From assembly GCF_901000735.1 (NCBI RefSeq), contig NC_081541.1, positions 26,686,258 through 26,750,257 on the forward strand: a stretch of 64,000 nt of DNA, given 5' to 3'. Position numbers and translations under genes: made by a program. Below, piece by piece: positions 9,950-20,633 of this stretch (the first letter of the stretch is position 1; each line of letters opens with the position of its first letter). This stretch comes from Corylus avellana (taxonomy: Eukaryota > Streptophyta > Magnoliopsida > Fagales > Betulaceae). Below the pieces are notes generated by a model that ran no database searches, was not told where the DNA came from, and saw nothing but the letters and a program-made list of their open reading frames with translations.

Positions 9950-12900
9950 TAGAGAGATCATTTCTGGGTTCAATGCCAGATCTGGAATTCAATCAGATCA
10001 TTTCTGGCTCATAGACATAAACGATGGATTCATGCAATAGTTTGAAATTTTATAATGTGTACCTACATTATATATTTATTTCAATCATCCGCTGATATTT
10101 GATTAAATAATACAAAGAAAAGAAAAAAAAGGTGCCCTAATATTACAGGTTAGAGTGATTGAACAATATTGAGAGCATGAAAGAAAAAACCAACTTTTAA
10201 TTAAGATTTTATTAAGATAAGAAAAACAAGGTGGTTCAATAAAATTATCCCAGACATTAACATATGACCCCCGCCCCCCAAAAAAAAAGTAAAATAGCGA
10301 CTTGATTTTTTTTTTTTATCTCCAAAGGGCCTTGCAATTGGTTGGGCCCCACTCAAACAATCAGGTCTGGGTCAGTATGCGTATTATTCACCTGACCCAC
10401 CCAAAGCCGCTCTTTCCAGCCCTAAACAATGCAGCTAGCAAAAATAATAACAATGACCTGACTAGGAAGATGACGAAAATACACTCATCTCATGGATTTT
10501 CTACCTTATATATTTTGTCAAGATTTGACAACCTAGAAGCTGAAGTTAGATTGAGTACCAAAATAGTAAACTAGCATTCTAGAAATACATACTCTAGGTC
10601 AGCAAGTGTGAAAAGAGGACTCACATCAAGCCAAGTGAGGACAAAAGCAATTCTAAGACAAGAAAATTCTTCAAATCACTTGACCTAAGTGATTTCAATT
10701 TATTCATAACCACTACAGCTCTGCAACCTGATAGTAGTGAACAAGCAGAACTAAAAAGATTGCCACTTACCTGCATATGAATTAAGCCGGTCCAAATGAA
10801 GTATATGCAACCACTTGGGAATGTCAATATTTAAATGTATTCCTGCAAGATTCTACAATTAAAAAGTAAAATTCAGCAAAAGAAAGACTAGGCCTTGATA
10901 CAAGCAATCAAGTAATGACCAACTATGGTACAGACTCTAGGTTTCTCCATATAAGTCATTTAGAAATTAAAATATTTTCAGAAAACATGGATGGAAAAAC
11001 ATGTGAGAAAGATAGAGATGGGCGAGAGTAATTGAGCAAGAAATGCATCAAATACTGAAGGCACCAATCAGTCCTGCTTGCTGACAATAAGAAAAATTAA
11101 AACCCCATCTGTTAAGAGTTCATCACACTCCAAGAATAGAGTATGCAGAAAAACAATAAAGAGCATGTATTGAAAATCAAATGAAGACAAGAATTAAGAG
11201 GAAAAAAAAAATTAATAAGATCACACGACATGAGCACAACTTCTAACATGATTGCCTCTTCCTAACCCGCCCAATATTTACACAATTTTCTTTTCTATTG
11301 CCGAGGTAGATACTTATATGTAGACATATTAGATTTGCCAAACAAGAAATCTAGGGGAGACTTAGGCTCATGCCACAAGCATCGGCATGACCAAATTCTA
11401 GCCCCAAGTCTTCTTCCAGTATATCATCAATCAATAACTAAAATTGAGCTGAAAAAGATATAAAAACAATAATGTAACATATATTCACCGAATAAAAAAG
11501 GCATCAAAATGATAGTCTGATTAAGTTCCAGAATCAATAGTATCTACAAAGCACCCAGGCAGACAACTGTAACGAAACACATGCTCATGTTTTAAAAGGA
11601 AAGGAAACCCATAATCACAAGAAAGAAAAGGAAATGCAAGGCAATAAAGTGCCGATCAAGACCGAAGGGGAATTAACATCACTACAAGTAAAGCAAGCAG
11701 AAATGAGAATGACACTAGCTATTTCCAAAATTTGGTAATTAAAAAATGGGGCTATTGTATTGAATACTATGTCTAGCACAACACAAGAACATTTTATTGA
11801 TTTACTCACCCACAATTTCCAGAAACTTCTAACGACCTGCATTGCATGTCTCCAAATGAATAGCAGACGCTTGTACCACTTTTTGCCGAAGTGAAATATT
11901 GCTGCTTTAAATGTCTCTCTGGCATATACAGGGAAACTACTACGTCACTCCTCTTTATCAATTTTGGTGGCTGCGTCATCTACTGTTCACTTAGGGCTTT
12001 GACTGCTCACTGAAGGTTCTGCTTGCTGCTCAAGAAGTTCATTGTCAGTCTTCCAGAACTTCCATGCTAGTTTGTCCCTTCTAGCTCCAGAACCAATCCA
12101 ATTTAGCCAAAAATGTCAATCCATCTCCATCCACATTTGCCCCTTCTAATTTCTCCTTCACAGTTTCCATATTAGGGAAGTCTATCGCATTAGATTCAGA
12201 CTCATTCTGTGACCACAACCCTGCACTAGTTATCTACACCAAACGTCACAATTGTTACTTAAACATGACAGTTTGCTTAACTTATGAAATAAAACCAGTA
12301 GCATATGTCAAACGCACAGTGAATCTCACAATTACATCTCCATAGATCTCAGAAAAAAAAAAAGTGATAGATATAAGTTCCAGAGTAAAAAATATGAGTG
12401 ACCAAAAAAAAAACTGAATATGAGGGTAGCCCAGAAATCTGGCTCAGATACAACAATATCCAATTAATATGCATTGTCTCAACTTGTAACTAGTTGGTAT
12501 TAACAAAATGCTGCAAAAAGTTTCAGCACAAGAATAGGCTGCCCCATAAAGAACAGGAAAAAAAAAACCCTTAAATACATTATGGACATAGAACTTTCTG
12601 AACCAAATCAGAGCTACATAAATACCAAAGCAAACAAATTGACATGCCATGCTGAAAAAGTTACACCATAATCTTTTTCCTATTTCCCTCGAAACCAAAA
12701 AGAAAATAAAATTAAGAATTAATAAAACTAAGATGCCTAAGGACATGTTGCCAGACCCTGTTGGTAATCAAAAACTACAAGTTGCAGATGGAGAAAGGAT
12801 ATGAGCCGGTAGCCAGACAAGGCACAGCGGAAAGAGTGAAAATACCAGGAAGCAATTGCAGGATGTTTAAAAAAAAAGAGTTTAATGTGTCAATCTGTAA

Positions 12901-13495
12901 AATCCCCAATCCCAAAGGAAGCCAGCACGATGATGTCAAGCCCACTTAGTAACTTGCTACAATGAAGTAGTTGCAAAAACATACAAACAGAGCTAATTTA
13001 TCGAAAGTACTAGACAATATATTAACTTAATTTCGATAAGCTGAGCTTCTGTTATTTCAACTCCAGAGAGCTCACTTGAACAGACAGGCTTCAAATGCAA
13101 AAAGAAAAAAATAAAATAAAAAAAACATAGATTTTAGTTAGAGCACTATGAAATAAACCTAGATGCCTTAATTTGGCAAATACACAAACTTAAACAAAGC
13201 GATGTAATGTTTGGAATTTTGTCATCAACCAGCCATTATTATGACTGAAACGCTACCATATATGAAATACATCAACTGCCAACAATGAAACTGTGGAAAA
13301 GACAACTTTAATGATGAAAACAACAGTTACTACTTAAGGGAACAAGGATCTGTTCTTCCATGCCTCTTCCAATGTTTCATTTCCAATTCAGATATTGTAT
13401 TGGTTACCAACCAAAGAGCAATTCAAGAGTTAACTTTACCAGCCTTCCTCAGCTAACATATACATATTTTTTTAATATAAGTAATTCAATATCAT

Positions 13496-14104
13496 AAAAA
13501 GACCCAAAGTTTTCCTTGGAAGAGTGTGTGGCGAACACAAGCGCCGCCACGAGCAAGTTTCTTTGTTTGGACGGCGGCTTTGGGCAAAATTCTGACCCTA
13601 GATAACCTTAGGAAGCGACAAGTGATTGTAACAAATAGATGCTATATGTGCAAAAGGAGTGAGGAGACGGTGGATCATCTCCTCCTTCATTGCGAGGTTG
13701 CCTATGCCCTATGGTGTACTTTTTTTGGTCGGTTTGGGTTGTCGTGGGTGATGCCAAGACGGGTTTCAGATTTACTAGCCTGTTGGTGGTCCTCGGGGAG
13801 GAGGGGGAGTGCCGCGGTTTGGAAGATGGTGCCCAATTGCTTTTTTTTGGTGTCTATGGAAAGAAAGGAATAGTAGGTGTTTTGAGGATGAAGAGGGGAC
13901 CTTGGAGGACATCTTAGCCTCTTGTTTTCATACTTTGTATCTCTGGACTGTGGCGCATGTCTTTCCATTGTCGATTACTTATGATGATTTTCTTTTTCGC
14001 TTTTCTTCTCGTTAGGTGTTTCCGTTGTATACTCCCAGTGTACTTTGGGGCACCTATACGCTTTTAATAAAACTTCTTATTACTTATCAAAAAAAGACCC
14101 AAAG
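13496..14104 (+). mobile_element. 5'-truncated L1-like LINE with target duplication
   Basis: The insert 13510-14090 is flanked by 14-bp duplications AAAAAGACCCAAAG (13496-13509 and 14091-14104). It encodes the end of a LINE polyprotein: a zinc-binding reverse-transcriptase region with PPRASFFVWTAALGK and CYMCKRSEETVDHLLLHC (about 13540-13700), then, after frame changes, RNSRCFEDEEGTLED and a stop near 14014. It ends ATTACTTATC plus poly(A). Units D (near 41350) and E (near 45740) have the empty site. Confidence 0.9.
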
Positions 14105-14128
14105 GGGCATAACCTAAGTACTTGCGGA

Positions 14129-15061
14129 TAGGCCTGTAAACGAGCCGAGCTCGGGTGAGTAGTGCCTATGCGAGCTTAGCTCATTTGCACCATAGAAGAG
14201 CTCGAGCTCGTAATGAGCTTAGGAACCCTAGCTCGGCTAGGCTCACCAAGGGGAAAACCTTGTGCAAGCTAAAGCTCGTTCATTAGCCCAGCCAAGCGCC
14301 TTATCGACCACTCAGCTCGGCTCAGCTAATGGGATTGTGTGACAGAGAGAAAGAGAGAGAGAGAGAGAAAAAAAAAAAAAAAAAATTGTGTATTTTGTGA
14401 TTTCAACGTCACAAAGCTTCTATGGTGAATAGTACGTTGCTTCTCATCCGCATCATAAAGGACTGCCTTAATTCTTATTAACGTTTCACTCCACCTATAC
14501 AACTTCTTTCGAAGTCCTCTTAGCGTGCAAAGGAGAACACGTTGCAAGATGCAACACATCAAGGAACGCAGCAAGGGATGGCTCTCCCAATGCCATGGTT
14601 TTCTTTGAAGAAAAGAATGAATCAAGAAAGGATGAAGAGAAAAGGAAGTAGCAAAAGTAGAAGTAAATGGTTTCTTCTGAAAGCTAGAGCAATCTCAGAT
14701 GTTCTTCTTGTGGCCAGAAAGTCAAATCGGTTGATTGAGGGGGCCTTGCTAAGATGTTTGTCATGTGAACATTGTTTCCCTGCCAATTGTCATGATTCTC
14801 CTTCCACTTGAGCAATAAACTATAATTAGGAGAAAAATTAAAATGTTTTCGTTTTCATCCAACGTGTTGTGATGTGAGACCGTTTCCCTAGTTTAGACGC
14901 CTGAGATTGTTTGATCCTACTTTATGTGGTTGCCCTTGACTAATTAGGCTAATAGATGGATAAAAATCTCATTATTGGAAGTACTCAATAGAGTACAAAA
15001 GATTACCTGTTTAGTGGGATCTCCGTACATACAGCAGGCAAGGTAGACATCTAATATGGGA

Positions 15062-15099
<38 letters not shown>

Positions 15100-15520
15100 G
15101 TTTAGTTTGGTTTGATTTAGTTGTCCAATGGAAGGTTTGAGTATGGGATTTGTAGAAGAGTAGAAGATGGGCCTATTCTGATAACACGAAGTGAAACTTC
15201 CATTTTCCTTGTTTTTATTGATGGGGATATATTGGGAGGTGCACGTGGATATTACCTGAGAGATAAATAAGGAACTACATTTTATTCAAATTTTAAAGAA
15301 TTTTTTACATATATATTAATATATACGTACATATATATACAAGCATGTTCACAAACATTATTGAAGTCAAACCGAGTTTTATACGAATATGTATCATTTA
15401 ATAATCGAGTCTAATTTTGAGTTCAAGAATAGCCATTTAATAATCAAGCCGAGCTGAATTCGAGCTTAACTGAACCGAGCCCAAGCAAGTTCACAAGTAG
15501 CTTGTTGATTTATAGCCCTA
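14129..15520. mobile_element. Non-autonomous hAT-type element, copy A
   Basis: Termini TAGGCCTGTAAACGAGCC and, on the complement of the right end, TAGGGCTATAAATCAACA are inverted repeats with GAGCTCG-rich subterminal DNA. The 8-bp flanks are CTTGCGGA and AATGTGGA here. In D and E they read CATGCGGA and CATGTGGA, so this is an 8-bp hAT target duplication. There is no transposase frame. It carries a resistance-gene fragment (14410-14596), a (GA)n tract at 15067-15096 and palindromic AT sequence near 15310. Confidence 0.8.
14410..14596 (-). pseudogene. CC-NBS-LRR N-terminal fragment captured in hAT element, copy A
   Basis: Read on minus from ATG at 14596: MALGEPSLAAFLDVL, then in a shifted frame RGLRKKLYRWSETL and IRIKAVLYDADEKQR. 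These match the Rx-type N-terminal coiled coil of plant CC-NBS-LRR immune receptors in order and spacing. Frameshifts (one more here than in D and E) and the missing NB-ARC domain show it is non-functional. Equivalent fragments lie at 41650-41836 and 46030-46218. A conserved plus-strand frame at 14542-14811 is probably a by-product of copy similarity. Confidence 0.65.
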
Positions 15521-15755
15521 AATGTGGAGTATACAAGAGAAACATCAATCATGAAGCAAAAGAGAAACACAAATGATTAAGAAATTAGAAAAACAAGAAC
15601 AATTGTAAGCATAGAGGCAGTACACAAAAGAACCTCAAAAATTACAATCAAAAAAGGAAAAATCAAGAAAATAAGATGGTAGATTGCCCAAAGAAGTCAT
15701 ACATTCATACAAGGAGCATAAAAATAAAGCTTTTAACTTGCCCACCAGCCGCTAT

Positions 15756-15930
15756 GGCTCTGTTTGTTAATGCTTTTTGAAAGGTGTTTTTTGCTTTTTG
15801 TTTGAAGTGTTCTGATATGATATAAAGGTGAAATTCGTTTGAAGTGTTTTATGTTTTGGATTGTTTGTTAATGTTTTTTGTTTTTTGTAAAAACAAAAGG
15901 AAGAATGAAAAAGCGTTTACAAACAAGGCC
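15756..15930. mobile_element. Small hAT-like MITE
   Basis: Left end GGCTCTGTTTGTTAATG and the complement of the right end GGCCTTGTTTGTAAACG form terminal inverted repeats about 175 bp apart. Also present near 43007-43180 (D), 47368-47542 (E) and 51559-51733 (F). A LINE has inserted beside its right end. Confidence 0.55.
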
Positions 15931-15936
15931 TATATT

Positions 15937-16351
15937 TTTTTTTAATTTTTTTGATAAATAAGTTATTCATTGAAAAGCGTAGGAGCGCAACCCTAGTGCA
16001 CAAGATGTATACAAACAAATGCCTCACTAAAGGCAAAAAGAGGAACATAAAGAAAAAAATTTAAGACAAGGTGGAAAACTAAAAGCGTCGGCCCAATGGA
16101 ACAAAGTTTGAATAAACAGCTTTTTGAGCTCTTCCATTGACCTTTCTTGATCTTCAAACATCTTGCATTTCTCTCATGCCAAATAATCCACATTAGACAC
16201 AGTGGTGCGATTCGCCACACCTCCTTAGCTAAACTATTGCCTCGCTGACCGCACCAACAAGTTAATAAATCTGCCACCCCTCCAGACATGACCCATGCGA
16301 CATCAAAAAGAGAAAATAACACACTCCATAAAGTTCGTGCCACTTCACAGT
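15937..16351 (-). mobile_element. 5'-truncated LINE, minus strand, copy A
   Basis: Minus-strand frame 16343-15993 includes WRIAPLCLMWIIWHERNARC, the tail region after the LINE zinc-binding domain. The 3' end is a poly(T) on plus at 15935-15956. Near-duplicate flanks AAGGCCTATATT (15925-15936) and AAAGCCTATATT (16353-16364) are the target duplication. Identical-looking copies are in E and F, and a stub precedes the gap in D. Confidence 0.85.
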
Positions 16352-16503
16352 CAAAGCCTATATTATTATGCCATCCAGAAACATGTTTGACTATTAAAAA
16401 TATAATGAAAACAATCTGATATTCACTTGGCCAAATAATTACAACAATCTATGACTGTCATTTCTCAAAAAAACCAACGGCTGGAAAAAGAATCCAATTT
16501 CAA

Positions 16504-16561
16504 TAACATTATCTAGATAATGTTTTTTTTTTTCTTGATAAGTAACATTATCTAGATAATG
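16504..16561 (-). mobile_element. Minimal LINE insertion with 19-bp target duplication, copy A
   Basis: TAACATTATCTAGATAATG is duplicated exactly at 16504-16522 and 16543-16561. Only 20 nt lie between: poly(T) followed by CTTGATAAG, the complement of the LINE 3' end CTTATCAAAA. A retrotransposition event that copied almost nothing but the tail explains this. The target contains the palindrome ATTATCTAGATAAT. Same in E (48116-48173) and F (52307-52364). Confidence 0.75.
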
Positions 16562-16649
16562 TGGATAAGTCCATTACCGTGAAGTTACAAAAGAATGCAT
16601 AATTCTGACATAAAAATTCAAGCAACCAGAAATTGCAGAACTTGAATTA

Positions 16650-16815
16650 CTTAGGTCTAATTTGCTAATGCATTTTAGGACTGCTATTTGCTTTTTAGCA
16701 AAAAAAAAAAAGCATTAACAAACAACTCAGCACAAAAAACGCTCACAAAACACTCAAAACTACATCACAACCAAAAAGTAAAAGCACATGCTAAAAAGCA
16801 TTAGCAAAATGCTTT
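16650..16815. mobile_element. MITE-like inverted repeat in membralin intron 1, copy A
   Basis: Left TCTAATTTGCTAATGC pairs with right GCATTAGCAAA and GCAAATCTAA, enclosing an A-rich centre. The right end abuts the ~150-bp segment shared with the RNase H locus 5' region. Repeated in E and F. Confidence 0.45.
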
Positions 16816-16955
16816 GCAAATCTAATGAGAACAGTAAAACAACACCCCCATCACACTGTGCTTGAAACCTAAGCTGTTGGAACACTACTGATGTCATTTG
16901 TCATTTTTTGGGCTACTGATTACAAATCAGACTCATACATGTGTGAATAAGTGGC
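16790..16955. repeat. Segment shared with RNase H locus 5' region
   Basis: The stretch starting AAATCTAATGAGAACAG and passing CTGTGCTTGAAACCTAAGCT to ATTACAAATCAGACTC matches about 300-410 and 20950-21090, same strand. It also occurs near 48420-48560 and 52615-52750. It links membralin intron 1 with the start of the RNase H units. Confidence 0.7.
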
Positions 16956-17095
16956 CAAACAATAAGAAGCTAGTAGGACTTGCTCATGATTTCAAATAGT
17001 TGCACAAAGCATAACTTGCAACTCCTACAAGTCAGTCCCACTGCTTAAAAGTAGCAGAAGGGTCATCTAGAGTAAAAGCAAGCTTCGAGCATAAT

Positions 17096-17395
17096 ATTTC
17101 TTTATATAAGTAATCGAAATATCATTAAAAGCATAAAACGGCCCATGTATACAGGAAGTGTACAAGAGAAAACACCTAGTTAGATAAAAGGAGAAAAAAG
17201 AACAATAAAATCATGATAACTAAGCACCAAGGGAGAAATAAAAATAGCTGTCCAAAGAAAATGAGTATAGAATAAGGACTCAAGCTCCTCCAACATCCTT
17301 TTGCAGTCCTCAAAATTTCTATCATTCATTTCCCTCCAAAGGCACCACAAGAGGCAATATTTAAAACCATCAAACTCATTTTTCACTACCCATTT
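17096..17395 (-). mobile_element. Short LINE 3' fragment, minus strand, copy A
   Basis: Minus-strand frame 17386-17180 reads LLWCLWREMNDRNFED and then a hydrophobic tail to stop, the C-terminal part of an L1-type polyprotein. The 3' UTR runs to about 17096. Related copies at about 48707-49010 (E) and 52899-53200 (F). Confidence 0.7.
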
Positions 17396-18464
17396 ATGAA
17401 TTCATAGCTGTTAAACTTGAACTCTAAAAAAGTAAAATGTCACAATCCAAGGAAGTACTAACCGCATCTGCACTAGATCCTAAAAAGGCTAGTATGTTAC
17501 AATTGGAACTCTGCATAATCATTTACATAGCCCAATTTCACCTATTAAAGAGCTAATGCAGGACTTAGCATTCAATGCAATACCATCACAATCCACCCAC
17601 CTAATCCAACACCTTCACAATTCACCCGCCCAATATAAGACTTCACTTTCCGACGTGTCAATAAAATCATACAATTTTGCATCCCATGCAAAATAGTTTG
17701 TTCAAAACCCCATTAGAGGCACTAATTCTCCATACCCATTGTATGGGACTCATAGCTGTTAAAACTTCTTGTCTGAATGGTAAAATCCTAGAATTCTCTA
17801 TCCTCACCATACATTTTATTCCAGCCCTCATTGACGGCACTAATATTAGCACCTTCTCCAATTCCAATTCGCACCTAAAGGATAAATAAACTCATAAGTT
17901 GCCTGTTACAGTAGAAATTGTCGTCTAATTCTCATAATGTTGGGATGAAACAGTAATGCGCTTACCTACTAACACTCCAAGCCCACTCGTTAATGGGCAC
18001 CCGTGAAAGAGCAACTAGTACTACTTATGGCAAACATAAGAAGGAAACCACAATGATATAGTCCATAGAAACGTATCTTCTTTTTCCATTTATCTCTCTT
18101 TCACTTTCCCTAATCATTTCTACCCACGGAAACCAAAATGATCATCTAAAAACTAGAGAACTAATCCCTAGTAGATTAAATACCTGACAGTAGTTTATTC
18201 CACATCAAAAAAATGAACCATGAATTGAAAATTGACAAGAAAGCAATTGCTGAATTGAAATTCAGAAGCCCTCAGCGCAATCGAATAACAGCATAAATCG
18301 AATTTTTGAATCGCTTAGCATGTCCAAACGACGTACCTGCTGAACGCAATTGGCGTGCATAACAACGAGAATGGAGAACAGGGTGATGGCGACGAAAACG
18401 TAAAACGCCTCAGCATCTGCGAGAACCTCTCTTGCACGCGTATGAACGTCTGCTCCGGATCCAT

Positions 18465-20280
18465 CCCTCTCGCTCTATCTATCTCTATCTTCGCGATGAA
18501 ACGTGGGAAAACAGGGGATTTTCCCGAGAAAGTGAGAATTTGCAGACCACTTGCTCTGACTTTGTTAACTGTTTTTACTTTTTACTTATAGTAAGATCGC
18601 ATTAGAAATAGTTTCATGGCTATAGGGGAAAGAGAAAATTATTATACGTTAAATTAAATATACCACTAGAGCATCTCAGTTTTCAATTTACTACTTAAAA
18701 CACAACTCAAAAACAAAAAAGTAGGGTAAAAAACAGTTTTTTAAAAAAAAACATATGAAGCTATGATAGATAACTATAAAAAATAAAACTTGAAAAAAGT
18801 AAGACATTCATATTTGAGATTGTATTTGAAAAATAAAAATTTTTTATTAAAAATGTGTTTTAATTTTTTTAGAGTAAAAAATTCATATAAATACTTTTAG
18901 AATTTTTTATCAAACATGTTAGTTTTTGTTTGGTACAACTTTTTAAGTACTTTTTAAACTCTATAACACAATTTCAAACGGATTCTAACATATTGAAGAT
19001 GATTGATGCGGCATTTACCTCTTCTCTTTCTAGTATTCTAGTGTAAATTTGTAATAGCAATTTTTTTTTAAAAAAAAAAACAGCTAACAATAGTACACTA
19101 TAGCATGTGAAGATTTTTTAGTGTGGGGCCATTGGTTTATTTTCTTCGTGCACAATGGGACCCATGCTTCAAGTTGGTAAAAATTTACTTCGCAATTTTT
19201 TTTTAAAGAAAAAAGTAGTGGGGTCACACCATTGCTGAATGTGGCTTCACCACTGCCTTTGCATGACATGGTTTACGTGGTGGTTAGATCTTGTTTAGGA
19301 TTATGTTTAAGGAATATAACTTTTTGAAATTTTTTGAGTTTGGGATTGCGTGTGGGACTTTTTTAATGTACATTTTCCTTTTCTTTAATAAAAATAAAAA
19401 ATAAAAATTTAAAAGGAAAAAGAAAAAGAAATGCACTTCATAATAGTTGCAAATTCTCCCACAAGATACAGAGAAATTAGATCACCAATTCTCCCAAGCA
19501 GGTAAACACAAATTTTATCATCATGATTTGAATCGCCTGATTTATTTGCTTTTCTGCAAGTTGTGAAGAAGTCATCACACAACTTATATTAAAATGATTG
19601 TTTCTCCTTTCAAGTAACAGATTTGAATCCCTATATTAAAGAAGAAAATGATGTAATTATGTGAAAAGCAGTTACCGGTTAATAACCGGTCTTCAATAAC
19701 CGTATAACTCTTTGTTGCGATTAATCGCTAACTAGCCTAACGGTTGCGGTTATGGTTATTTAAAATTGAATAACTGCCTAAATCGGTTGTAGTTACGATT
19801 ATGAGGAAATAACCGCAACCGGTTATACACCCCTAATTCATGGCAGCACCAACCGGTTAATCCCTAGTTCATGGCTCACTAAATTTACTGTATATTTTAG
19901 CTAAAAAAATCATATATTTCTATTTTAGCTAATCTGGTTCCCAAACTATGGATTCACTTTCACTATTTTATTAAAATATTATTTTAAAGACTTCTTTATT
20001 TTTCTCTCTCCCACATTCATGTATTTGAAAATTTGTTTTTTTTTTAATCTTAACGGTCATATTTCAAAATTTGTACTCCTCACCATTATCAATTTATATA
20101 CAACTCATTCTTTTTTATATGGGGAGTGAACAGTATTCCCACAGTTAAAAACATGCATTTTACCGTTTTGACTCTCCCAAAATAAAAATTTATCTACAAT
20201 AAAAAGTTAGATGAGAATGCTCTAAATCGGTTTAGTAAATAAAATGAAATAACTAACTATTCTCACTTATACTATACAAA
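18465..20280. other. Upstream DNA of membralin copy A, no gene seen
   Basis: Begins with the (CT)-rich leader of membralin exon 1 (minus-strand 5' UTR side). About 19675-19850 has repeated AACCGGTTA motifs ending near TACACCCCTAA, resembling a degenerate hAT-type MITE. The rest is A+T-rich with no supported gene. Confidence 0.4.
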
Positions 20281-20353
20281 CACAATATGGCGCAGTGGAT
20301 TGGAGCGTCTGTCTTCGGATAAGAAGGTCGTGGGTTCGACTCCCCGTGGTAGA
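20281..20353 (+). pseudogene. tRNA-Arg(UCG)-like pseudogene
   Basis: An exact-looking box A (TGGCGCAGTGG, 20288-20298) and box B (GGTTCGACTCC, 20333-20343) flank an anticodon loop CTTCGGA (anticodon UCG). The acceptor stem cannot be paired, and the anticodon and T stems each have two mismatches, so it is not a working tRNA. It may be a decayed tRNA gene or a SINE head; homopolymer runs follow about 85 bp downstream. Confidence 0.6.
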
Positions 20354-20431
20354 CTTTCTTAGTTTCGGTGATTTTTTAGGGCGGGGCTGTTAAAAAAATT
20401 TGGGCAAAAAGGTACCCGACCCGCAAAACTT

Positions 20432-20633
20432 TTGTTTTTTTTTTTTGAAAAAAAAAAAAAGAAAAAAACCCTAGCTATCGCCGCCGCTCCTCTTAAAAAA
20501 AAAAACCCTAGCTTACGCCGCCGCTACCTCTCTCTCGCCGTTCTCGCTGTTCCCTCTCTCTCTCTCTCTCTCCGGCGTCGCCGCTCTCTCTCTCGCTCAC
20601 TAAGATCTCACAAATATTTTAGGTGCATATATG
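20432..20633 (+). other. Leader-like CT-rich region upstream of unit B
   Basis: Poly(A) runs, two AAACCCTAGC motifs and CGCCGCCGC-rich plus (CT)n sequence resemble a plant gene's 5' leader. It directly precedes the start of unit B. The equivalent for unit A lies left of the window. It may be the promoter and first exon of the RNase H-linked transcript; this is inference. Confidence 0.35.

Larger units (their letters stand above)
6185..18464 (-). pseudogene. Membralin (TMEM259 family) 5' part, pseudogene copy A
   Basis: Minus-strand exons, 5' to 3': exon 1 18337-18464, exon 2 13026-13088, exon 3 11810-12233, exon 4 10771-10842, exon 5 7038-7099, exon 6 6818-6912, exon 7 6185-6264. Pieces such as MDPEQTFIRVQERFSQ, the membrane segment before HANYVQQ, SKAFEPTY and GAKSRHNI match plant membralin, a multi-pass ER membrane protein linked in animals to ER quality control. 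Lesions: 25 bp missing in exon 1, GT donor lost after exon 2 (AAG|TT), 14 bp missing and an in-frame TGA in exon 3, donor of exon 6 changed to CT, and TAA near the end of exon 7. All exons after 7 are absent, so the gene is 3'-truncated and dead. Confidence 0.85.
1..20633. repeat. Segmental duplication unit A
   Basis: This is the left unit of a large direct duplication. Position 1 aligns with 20634, and the two stretches can be followed side by side to the gap at 31656 (matching A to about 11210) with small indels and a few private transposon insertions. The unit contains an RNase H-like gene on plus and a truncated membralin pseudogene on minus. Its right half (about 11090-18600) is repeated again in the units after 33978, 43311 and 50718. 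Confidence 0.85.

Noticed and set aside
8330..10018. Minisatellite array considered as a CRISPR array
   Set aside because: Units are contiguous without unique spacers and sit inside an LTR element of a plant genome.
12444..12746. Minus-strand 100-codon hydrophobic open frame, repeated at 44681-44983 and extended at 40128-40604
   Set aside because: It lies in the membralin intron between exons 2 and 3. Hydrophobicity comes from T-rich sequence, and conservation follows from recent duplication.
14542..14811. Plus-strand 89-codon frame inside the hAT element (also 41782 and 46164)
   Set aside because: It overlaps antisense to the resistance-gene fragment and has no similarity I recognise. Most likely a shadow frame.
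19675..19850. AACCGGTTA-rich block as a possible regulatory cluster
   Set aside because: The arrangement and the TACACCCCTAA end look more like a decayed hAT-type MITE. There is not enough to support a binding-site array.
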